A stretch of 11,184 nt of DNA, from positions 358-11,541 of the forward strand of contig MGQS01000096.1 in the NCBI GenBank assembly GCA_001797905.1, written 5' to 3'. The notes below the pieces were generated by a model. The model was not told where the DNA came from. It ran no database searches and saw only the letters and a program-made list of their open reading frames with translations. Origin of the DNA: Deltaproteobacteria bacterium RBG_16_54_11. Its GTDB lineage: Bacteria; Desulfobacterota; B13-G15; RBG-16-54-18. The position numbers and the translations under genes are program-made. Every line of letters begins with the position of its first letter. Positions within the stretch are counted from its first letter, which is position 1. Shown piece by piece: positions 1-5,029 of the stretch.

Positions 1-72
1 ACCGCCTATCCCGGCCTCTGGGACGAGATCGTGGCGGCGATAGCGGCGCATACAAAGGCAGCCGGGGCTTAA
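1..72 (+). CDS. 3' end of an unidentified gene (partial)
   Basis: Frame 1 is open from the window edge to a TAA at 70-72 and reads TAYPGLWDEIVAAIAAHTKA followed by AGA. Codon third positions are strongly G/C-rich, and the alanine-rich amphipathic end looks like a protein C-terminus. The gene would converge on the dehydratase-like gene that ends at 127, leaving a 54-base gap with no convincing terminator. Only 24 codons are visible and no family can be recognised. Another frame is also open here, so the call rests on codon bias alone. Confidence 0.4.
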   Translation, partial: TAYPGLWDEIVAAIAAHTKAAGA

Positions 73-126
73 CTCAAGCTATCCCCGCCTCGTTCGGAAG
101 GCGTGCGACCTTGTTATGCAGAAGGC

Positions 127-1353
127 TCAGGATTGTTCTTTTTCCCTGATAATCTCCAAAAAGATCTGGATCTGTTTTTCCACCTGCTTCGGCGCATAGC
201 TGCGTGCATCGGTGTGGTCCGCCTCGATGATCAGCCCGGGCCTGCCGGTGGCCTTCGAGACCTCCCGTTTGATATCGTATTGGCCGATGGAGTATGATTT
301 ACAGCTCCGGTTGGAATGCATGATAAAGCCGTGGGCCCCGTACCCTTCCACCAATTCGATCATCTTCTTTATCTTATACTCTAACCCCAAATTGAGGTGG
401 ATCGTGGCGTGTGATCGGGCAAAGCCCGCCAACGATGGGGCTCCCTCCATCTGTTCGTGCGCCCAGGCCGACGTGTAGGTATCGCCCACCAGGACGGCGC
501 CGCGGGAGGAAAGCATCTTGGAAAGATTCCTGATATCGTACCAGATAGGGATGTTATCCCAGATAAGACGGATCTCCTCACGGGCAAAAGCCCCTTTCCC
601 TTGCTCTACCCTCTTCTCGATCTCTTTCTTCAGTTTCCGGTAATACCGCACTGCCCAGCGCGTCCCCCGCAAAGTCACAATGGGGGCCATATGGATAAAG
701 GCATCAAACGCGGGAAAAGGGGCAGGATGGTTTTTTGACAGTTCGATGATCTCCTTCCACAGCCTGATGGCCGTCAGGGACCGGGCGCCTACCCGGTAAA
801 AGCGTTTTTCCGAAAAAGGGCGCTTGAGCTGCCGTTCGAGAAACGCGATATAGCCCTCCATCTGCTTTTCGACATAGCGCAGCGTATGATCATGGATCTC
901 ATCATGGATAAACGGGGTGTCCAGGAAAAAGACCGGCACGTTTAAAGCGCGGGCCTGGATTTCATACCATTTGATGACCGTCCCGCAGATATTATTGGCG
1001 CAGACGAGAAAATCAGGTTTGGGGAGGACGCCGAGGGGGCCTTTGCCGGTGAGGTTCGAACCGATATCCGTCAAGGCATACGAGCAGAGATCCCGGGAGT
1101 ATCCCCTCTGCTCGGCAGCCTCACAGAGAGATACCGACATGCGGCTGGCCCCGCACATGGCACCGTAATTTTCCGGATAAAACGGGAGAACCCCCATGGC
1201 ATAGAGGGGCTCCACCGGCCCCCCGCTGGTGATCCACGCCACCTTTTTCCCGAACCATGCCGCGTGTTTTACCATAAAGTAATACGCTATCATCAAACGA
1301 CGATAAGCGGCAGTGGCATGTATCTCCCGATACGGGTTGCTTGTCTCATTCAT
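127..1353 (-). CDS. 2-hydroxyacyl-CoA dehydratase / benzoyl-CoA reductase BcrB-like Fe-S subunit
   Basis: The 408-aa product belongs to the HgdA/HgdB-BcrB/BcrC superfamily. These heterodimeric [4Fe-4S] proteins perform radical dehydration of 2-hydroxyacyl-CoAs or ring reduction of benzoyl-CoA with low-potential electrons. Visible signatures are TSGGPVEPLYAMGVLPFYPE near 42-61, GAMCGA at 64-69, and HSNRSCKSYSIGQYD near 346-360. These most resemble the BcrB-type subunit, but substrate specificity cannot be read. Likely cluster-ligand cysteines by family pattern are Cys90, Cys123 and Cys351. Cys67, Cys77 and Cys118 are also present. No signal peptide or membrane segment is seen, so it is cytosolic. 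The start is chosen at the ATG at 1353, with a weak GGGA nine bases upstream. A longer form could start at a TTG at 1368, adding five residues. The partner BcrC-like gene lies upstream on the same strand, separated by a repeat-containing spacer. No activator ATPase gene follows; the next gene is convergent. Confidence 0.93.
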   Translation of the reverse strand: MNETSNPYREIHATAAYRRLMIAYYFMVKHAAWFGKKVAWITSGGPVEPLYAMGVLPFYPENYGAMCGASRMSVSLCEAAEQRGYSRDLCSYALTDIGSNLTGKGPLGVLPKPDFLVCANNICGTVIKWYEIQARALNVPVFFLDTPFIHDEIHDHTLRYVEKQMEGYIAFLERQLKRPFSEKRFYRVGARSLTAIRLWKEIIELSKNHPAPFPAFDAFIHMAPIVTLRGTRWAVRYYRKLKKEIEKRVEQGKGAFAREEIRLIWDNIPIWYDIRNLSKMLSSRGAVLVGDTYTSAWAHEQMEGAPSLAGFARSHATIHLNLGLEYKIKKMIELVEGYGAHGFIMHSNRSCKSYSIGQYDIKREVSKATGRPGLIIEADHTDARSYAPKQVEKQIQIFLEIIREKEQS

Positions 1354-1405
1354 GAGGAAAAATCCCAATCTTTAGGCACAGATTTTAATTCGATCTTTGT
1401 CCCCA

Positions 1406-1421
1406 AAGGGTTCAAGGGTCC
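1406..1421. repeat. short octamer repeat (two units)
   Basis: Two adjacent units, AAGGGTTC and AAGGGTCC, occur in the spacer between the two dehydratase-like genes. They are reverse complements of the GAAYCCYT units found at 1538-1568, so the same octamer family occurs in both orientations within 165 bases. This is a direct sequence observation; a function is not evident. Confidence 0.5.
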
Positions 1422-1453
1422 AATCCCGCTCCTTAATTTAGATTTTATAGGCT

Positions 1454-1473
1454 GCGGGATCCCGCACAGCGGG
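1454..1473. other. overlapping GC-rich palindromes
   Basis: GCGGGATCCCGC at 1454-1465 is a perfect 12-base palindrome. It overlaps a second inverted repeat, CCCGC-ACA-GCGGG, at 1461-1473, so the RNA could fold in two mutually exclusive ways. It lies about 100 bases upstream of the BcrB-like start. There is no T-tract on either strand, so it is not an intrinsic terminator. A role as an mRNA processing or stabilising hairpin between the two subunit genes is possible but is inference. Confidence 0.4.
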
Positions 1474-1568
1474 AGGGGTCAAGGGTTCTATAACCATGCC
1501 GCGGATGACCATTCGGTCATTTGAATGCTTTTCACTCGAACCCCTGAATCCTTGAATCCTCGACCCCT
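1474..1568. repeat. MITE/REP-like inverted-repeat element with octamer arms
   Basis: The left arm AGGGGTCAAGGGTTC (1474-1488) is the imperfect inverse of the right arm at 1538-1568. The right arm is a tandem of four near-identical octamers: GAACCCCT, GAATCCTT, GAATCCTC and a seven-base GACCCCT. The arms enclose about 50 bases, including a perfect ATGACC/GGTCAT palindrome near the centre. No ORF is inside. This has the build of a small non-autonomous mobile or REP-type element inserted between the two subunit genes. Similar units at 1406-1421 suggest decay or nesting. Whether it recurs elsewhere in the genome cannot be seen here. Confidence 0.5.
1505..1520. promoter_or_regulatory. operator-like palindrome ATGACC-N4-GGTCAT
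   Basis: This is a perfect 6+6 inverted repeat with a four-base centre (ATGACCATTCGGTCAT on the plus strand). It lies about 150 bases upstream of the BcrB-like ATG. Its size and symmetry fit a dimeric helix-turn-helix repressor site. TetR-family regulators of acyl-CoA metabolism commonly bind TGACC-N-GGTCA-type palindromes, which would suit the neighbouring CoA-linked enzymes. No regulator gene is in the window. It may instead be merely the stem-loop tip of the surrounding repeat element. Confidence 0.35.
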
Positions 1569-1581
1569 CATATCTGCTTTT

Positions 1582-2721
1582 TTAAAGAGGGCTCAACATC
1601 TCCACAAAGGCCTGGATTCTGATCTTGAGCTGCTCCTTGGATTGAACAGGATCCTCCACTTCCAAGAGCAGGGTTGAAATCCCTTTCGCTTCAAGTGCGG
1701 ATTTGAGATCCGGATAATCAAAAAAACAGGCCTCGCAGTATTTGTACAGCAAAAAGATGACCCCTTGTGCCTTGGAATCCGCAACCTCCTGCAAAAGGAT
1801 ATCCCTATGGGCCTGCGGGCCCAAATACTTCGTCGGGCAGAAAAAGGATTGGAAGTAACGCTCCGTCAAGGCCTCAAGGGGATCACGGTCTTCCGCAACC
1901 ATGAGTCGAAACGTTCGCGCCCCGCTGCAGAGATCGTCCCGGACCACGATGGCACCCGCATCTTCGATCAACGAGAAATAGGTGTCGGCGTGTGCCATAT
2001 TCCCTGTCAGATAAATGGGGATGAGGGAATCACTCCCCTCGGTTTGCTTGGGTAAGCTATCTACCAACCCTTCAAGAAGCTCAAGATAACGGATGCGGTC
2101 CATCCAGTATCCTGCGCGGATGATCCGGGCAAAGTATGCGCCGGGAATCCGGGCGCTCAATGTCCTCCTCAGGGAATAGATCTCGCTCAGCCTCTCCCGT
2201 ATATGATTGAAAAGCCGTATGGAGTCCTTCAGCTTCCGAAGAGAAATTTTTCCTACGTTTGATTCCAAAAAATATTTAAACCGTTCCATCTCTGCGCGAA
2301 GGTAGGGACGGGCGTGTTCAGAATCCAAATGGGTCGGGATCATCAGATTAAATTGCGAGGGGACAATCCCCTGACGGGCCCAGATGTCCGAGAGCCCCTG
2401 CATGGAGTCGCACGTTTGGCAGAACACGATTCCCCTCAGAAAATGGAGTTCCCCTTGCAGCAGGCTTTCCAACGAAGCTTTCACCAGGTGGCAGCAATAC
2501 GGGGGGAGATGAGCCTGGGCGTGAGTTATCGGTACAGACGTTCCCATGAGACGGAAAGGCAGGGCGCCTGCGGCATGGATAAGCTCCTCGGGCACGAGGG
2601 GGCAGAAGAATCCGATAGGCATGCGATCCTTGGGGAGCACGGAAGCAATATCTCGATAACTTCGGGAGGTAATGTCCTCGATCTCTTTCCGTATGTTATT
2701 AGGGGAGGTCTGCTTGGTCAT
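1582..2721 (-). CDS. 2-hydroxyacyl-CoA dehydratase / benzoyl-CoA reductase BcrC-like Fe-S subunit
   Basis: The 379-aa product is the smaller-type partner of the HgdB/BcrC superfamily and would pair with the BcrB-like protein encoded downstream. The N-terminal region carries PIGFFCPLVPEELIHAAGAL (residues 35-54), the family's substrate-pocket segment. HLPPYCCHLVKASLESLL follows near 71-88, then FCQTCD at 100-105. The C-terminal KYCEACFFDYPDLKSALEAK (327-346) followed by GISTLLLEVED is the family's closing signature. Likely cluster cysteines are Cys76 or Cys77, Cys104 and Cys329; Cys40, Cys101, Cys265, Cys295 and Cys332 are extra. No secretion signal is seen. The ATG start at 2721 has no recognisable Shine-Dalgarno, and a good promoter lies only 18 bases upstream, so the mRNA may be almost leaderless. 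The C-then-B gene order matches classical bcr clusters. The physiological substrate is unknown. Confidence 0.93.
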   Translation of the reverse strand: MTKQTSPNNIRKEIEDITSRSYRDIASVLPKDRMPIGFFCPLVPEELIHAAGALPFRLMGTSVPITHAQAHLPPYCCHLVKASLESLLQGELHFLRGIVFCQTCDSMQGLSDIWARQGIVPSQFNLMIPTHLDSEHARPYLRAEMERFKYFLESNVGKISLRKLKDSIRLFNHIRERLSEIYSLRRTLSARIPGAYFARIIRAGYWMDRIRYLELLEGLVDSLPKQTEGSDSLIPIYLTGNMAHADTYFSLIEDAGAIVVRDDLCSGARTFRLMVAEDRDPLEALTERYFQSFFCPTKYLGPQAHRDILLQEVADSKAQGVIFLLYKYCEACFFDYPDLKSALEAKGISTLLLEVEDPVQSKEQLKIRIQAFVEMLSPL

Positions 2722-2738
2722 AGTAGTGAGGATACTAT

Positions 2739-2767
2739 ATTAAATCAAACTATTGCCCATTTGACAA
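2739..2767 (-). promoter_or_regulatory. sigma70-type promoter for the BcrC-like gene
   Basis: On the minus strand, TTGTCA (2762-2767) is separated by 17 bases from TTTAAT (2739-2744). Each hexamer differs from consensus at one position. An overlapping TATAGT (2734-2739) is an alternative -10. Transcription would begin only about 6-11 bases before the ATG at 2721. The promoter sits between the infA terminator and the gene, so the pair appears independently transcribed. Confidence 0.6.
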
Positions 2768-2822
2768 CAGGGAAAATCTAACGCCTGATCCGCGATGTAT
2801 CTGCTTGAGCGGGTCCAATCAC

Positions 2823-2851
2823 AAAAAAAGGGCCTTTTTTATGAGGCCCTT
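2823..2851 (-). terminator. intrinsic terminator downstream of infA
   Basis: Read on the minus strand, AGGGCC pairs with GGCCCT around a ten-base loop (TCATAAAAAA) and runs directly into a stretch of seven T. It begins about 29 bases after the infA stop codon. This is a classic Rho-independent terminator and separates infA from the dehydratase-like genes. Confidence 0.8.
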
Positions 2852-2879
2852 CTCCCCTGTCTCTTTTCTCTTGATGTAT

Positions 2880-3098
2880 TTAAAAACGCCAGGTAACGAT
2901 GCCGTGAGAGGTGTCATAGGGTGAGACACTTACCTGCACCCGGTCGCCTTCCATCACCCGGATCTTCCTCTTCTTCATCCGGCCGCAGAGGACGCCTCTC
3001 ACGACGGTACTATTGTCGCACTCTATCTCTAGGGTTCCGCGGCCCATAACCTTGGTCACCACCCCTTCCAGCTTAATCAAGTCATCTCGACTCACCAT
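2880..3098 (-). CDS. infA: translation initiation factor IF-1
   Basis: This is a single S1/OB-fold protein of about 72 aa. It binds the ribosomal A site of the 30S subunit and assists IF-2 and IF-3 during initiation. Family hallmarks are the early LEGVV strand, a central RMKKRKIRVMEGDRVQV segment (IF-1 usually has GKMRxxxIRILPGDxV) and the near-terminal SPYDTSHGIVTWRF (usually SPYDLTRGRITYR). The annotated ATG at 3098 has GGAGG only one base upstream, which is too close. The adjacent GTG at 3095 gives better spacing and aligns exactly with the usual MxKEDxIExEG start, so the real protein is probably 71 aa. The gene stands alone, with its own terminator and no ribosomal-protein neighbours. Its divergent central loop suggests it may be a second IF-1 paralogue. 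Confidence 0.92.
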   Translation of the reverse strand: MVSRDDLIKLEGVVTKVMGRGTLEIECDNSTVVRGVLCGRMKKRKIRVMEGDRVQVSVSPYDTSHGIVTWRF

Positions 3099-3140
3099 AC
3101 CTCCATATTAAATCGTTATTGCCTGGGAAACAAGCTTCCC

Positions 3141-3187
3141 AATCCCCCCAACCCCCCTTTTTGTAAGGGGGGGCAAAAGGGGGATTT
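3141..3187. repeat. C-run/G-run inverted repeat (intergenic hairpin element)
   Basis: Nested inverted repeats are visible. The outer arms are AATCCCCC (3141-3148) and GGGGGATT (3179-3186). The inner arms are CCCCCCTT (3152-3159) and AAGGGGGG (3165-3172). The same kind of sequence recurs at the right end of the window (11083-11184), so this is a dispersed family rather than a gene-specific structure. It sits in the infA leader, about 45 bases upstream of the infA start. Confidence 0.65.
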
Positions 3188-3278
3188 ATGATTTTTTTCG
3201 CCATTGGCGGGATTCGCCGGTAGCGAACCTGTTACGAAACATTTCTTAGTAAACCCGTCCTGTTTCAAATCATTCTTT

Positions 3279-3306
3279 ACCATACTAACACAGTTCTGAC
3301 AAGCAA
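3279..3306 (-). promoter_or_regulatory. possible infA promoter
   Basis: On the minus strand, TTGCTT (3301-3306) and TATGGT (3279-3284) are separated by 16 bases. Both are partial matches to sigma70 hexamers. It would produce a leader of about 175 nt containing the G/C-run repeat. The rest of the 331-base gap between the HD-GYP stop and infA (3099-3429) holds no credible gene; a 68-codon ORF there runs through the repeat and is considered spurious. Confidence 0.3.
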
Positions 3307-3429
3307 AAATAAAGATCTCCAAAGTGTTTCGATGGATTTATTAATGTAAGAGCCTTTTTTGTGCGTTGGGGATGGATGTTATACTAAATTCGGTCGTGGT
3401 TATCTTAGATAAGGCTTTCGCATCTCTTT

Positions 3430-4683
3430 TTATTCGAACTTAAACCCTTTATCCTTAAATACTCCTAGGCAGGCTTCGACCGCTTCAGGATCATAGAGGA
3501 TACCACTGTTCCGTGCAATCTCATCCAGGGCAATATCAATGCCGTGAGCGTCGCGGTAAGGCCGGTGAGAGGACATGGACTCAACCACATCAGCTACTGC
3601 CAGGAGCCTCGCCTCCGGGAGGATCTCCGTGCCCGATATCCCCTGGGGGTATCCGGATCCATCCATGCGTTCGTGATGCTGCAGCACGATTTGCGCTATC
3701 GGCCAGGGGAATCGTATCTCTTTCACGATATCGTAACCGCTCTGAGGGTGAATTTTGATCGCCTCATATTCGATCTCCGTTAACCGACGGGGTTTAAGGA
3801 GTAGTTCGGCAGGCACATTCATCTTGCCGATATCGTGAATGAGGCCGGCCATCCGCAACCCCTCGATCTGCTGCTGAGCAAGGTTCATCTCGCCGGCGAT
3901 GGCGCAGACCAGCCGGGTTACCCACCGCTGATGTGCGGCAGTGTAAGGGTCTTTCATTTCGATTGTTGTTGCCAGGGCATTGATTGTTGCGATAAAGGTT
4001 TCGTTCAGGTGGTTGTTTCTTCTTTGCAGCTCTTCCCAAATTTGCTTGCGCTCCGTCAGCTCGTGCTGGACCTGAGCGCACACGGTCTCATTGAGCAGCA
4101 CAATGGAAGCCAGTGCGGAGAAGCGGCTGAGCGCAGCCATATCCTCTTTCCCGAATGTCTTCCCCTCTTCTGTATGGGCGAGACCAAGCGCGCCTATCAC
4201 CTGCCCGTCGAATGAGAGCGGTAGGGCAATGGCAGCCCGAATTTGGCTCCATCGGGGATCAGGGTGATGTCCCTCCCACGATTGGTAATCGTTCACTACC
4301 ATCGGTTTGCCGGTTCTCAAAACCTTGCCGGCCAGCCCCGCACCCTGCTCCAGCCGATAGCCGATATGTTCACCGGAGCACCCGAAAGCCCTTTTCAGCT
4401 CCAGGGCGTCTGCGTCGGCGTCGTACACGTAAAAAAACCCATGATCGGCATTCACCAGGTCTGCGGCGCTAGCGAGGATAACCTCCATCAGATCATCCAC
4501 TCCTAACTTGCTGCACTGAGCGATCAGGGCATCGGCTAGGGCGGGGAAGCTAGAAACACGTGTTTGAGGAATATCAGCGGAAGATCTGCGCTTGGTCGCT
4601 GTTGTCTGCATCTTGGCGACCTTCTGGCGAAGGTGCACCAACCCGTTGATCAGTTGACCCGTGGTCTTCGCTTGTGCTGACAT
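3430..4683 (-). CDS. GAF domain / HD-GYP domain protein, probable c-di-GMP phosphodiesterase
   Basis: This is a 417-aa cytosolic signalling protein. Residues 1-50 are polar with no membrane segment. A GAF sensor domain spans about 57-200, with the typical GAGLAGKVLRTGKPMVVND stretch at 114-132. A short helical linker (about 200-228) follows, then an HD-GYP domain (about 229-417). The catalytic set looks complete: HDIGK at 283-287, His312 in HPQSG, His336-His337, DGSGYP at 341-346 carrying the GYP tripeptide, and Asp365. HD-GYP domains hydrolyse cyclic di-GMP, mostly to GMP, using a bi- or trinuclear metal site. The GAF domain would sense a small ligand or redox state, but which one is not readable. 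The ATG at 4683 has GGAGG eight bases upstream, a good site. No response-regulator or GGDEF partner is adjacent, so it probably acts as a stand-alone sensor enzyme. Confidence 0.93.
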   Translation of the reverse strand: MSAQAKTTGQLINGLVHLRQKVAKMQTTATKRRSSADIPQTRVSSFPALADALIAQCSKLGVDDLMEVILASAADLVNADHGFFYVYDADADALELKRAFGCSGEHIGYRLEQGAGLAGKVLRTGKPMVVNDYQSWEGHHPDPRWSQIRAAIALPLSFDGQVIGALGLAHTEEGKTFGKEDMAALSRFSALASIVLLNETVCAQVQHELTERKQIWEELQRRNNHLNETFIATINALATTIEMKDPYTAAHQRWVTRLVCAIAGEMNLAQQQIEGLRMAGLIHDIGKMNVPAELLLKPRRLTEIEYEAIKIHPQSGYDIVKEIRFPWPIAQIVLQHHERMDGSGYPQGISGTEILPEARLLAVADVVESMSSHRPYRDAHGIDIALDEIARNSGILYDPEAVEACLGVFKDKGFKFE

Positions 4684-4841
4684 CTCATAAACCTCCGAGA
4701 ACGAGAATCAGTTCTAATAACCTATGCCACGAGACTGCGAGAAAAAACTAACCTGATTATCTGTACTCCTTCACGGGCCAGGGCCCTGAAGCTAAGAAAA
4801 AAAGGGGGGGAGGGCTCGGTAGCTACCTTGAAAAAGGTGCT
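4684..4841 (-). other. structured 5' leader of the HD-GYP gene
   Basis: If the promoter at 4845-4874 is used, the mRNA has a leader of about 155 nt. Two stems are evident. One at its very 5' end has ACCTT (4825-4829) pairing with AAGGT (4834-4838), and adding the flanking AGC bases extends the pairing over 4821-4841. A strong one at 4769-4791 has CTTCA pairing with TGAAG and GGGCC with GGCCC, with a bulged C and a tight loop. Between them lie a C-run and a T-run. I could not match it to the c-di-GMP-I (GEMM) riboswitch consensus or to any other riboswitch I know. The rest of this 346-base gap (up to 5029) contains only a weak hairpin, ACCCTT-CAGC-AAGGGT at 5012-5027, just after the addB stop. 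Confidence 0.35.
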
Positions 4842-4844
4842 GTA

Positions 4845-4874
4845 AACATAACTCAAAACTATTGGCCCTGTCAA
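4845..4874 (-). promoter_or_regulatory. sigma70-type promoter for the HD-GYP gene
   Basis: On the minus strand there is a perfect TTGACA (4869-4874), an 18-base spacer, and TATGTT (4845-4850, four of six matches). The region is AT-rich immediately upstream (AATATTAATAATAT), which could act as an UP element. It lies about 160 bases upstream of the ATG and implies that the HD-GYP gene is transcribed independently of the addAB operon. Confidence 0.55.
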
Positions 4875-5029
4875 GCAAAATATTAATAATATCAAGGTCT
4901 TGGTATCTCAATAAGTGAAAATTTGGGCAAAAAGGGCTTCAGGACATTGAAAATACTGATTTTTTGCCAATATGTAGAGACGCACTGCTCAGGATAGGTT
5001 TGTACCTTCACACCCTTCAGCAAGGGTAT

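Noticed and set aside
86..103. CGCCT/AGGCG inverted repeat between the convergent genes, considered as a bidirectional terminator
   Set aside because: The stem is only five base pairs with an eight-base loop, and there is no T-tract on either strand.
2314..2781. 155-codon plus-strand ORF opposite the BcrC-like gene
   Set aside because: It is antisense to conserved family signatures and runs through the promoter of the real gene.
3141..3187. C-run/G-run repeat considered as a CRISPR unit or intrinsic terminator
   Set aside because: There is no regular spacer-repeat pattern. The stem is made of C/G runs without a following T-tract in the direction of an upstream gene.
3116..3322. 68-codon minus-strand ORF between infA and the HD-GYP gene
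   Set aside because: Its C-terminal half is a translation of the C-run/G-run repeat (CPPLQKGGLGGL), it has no recognisable domain, and its start overlaps putative promoter elements.
4769..4791. Strong hairpin upstream of the HD-GYP gene, considered as the addB terminator
   Set aside because: The T-run lies before, not after, the stem on the minus strand, and the proposed HD-GYP promoter lies between it and addB.
4684..4841. c-di-GMP-I (GEMM) riboswitch in the HD-GYP leader
   Set aside because: The conserved GEMM core and receptor sequences are not visible, so only an unclassified structured leader is reported.
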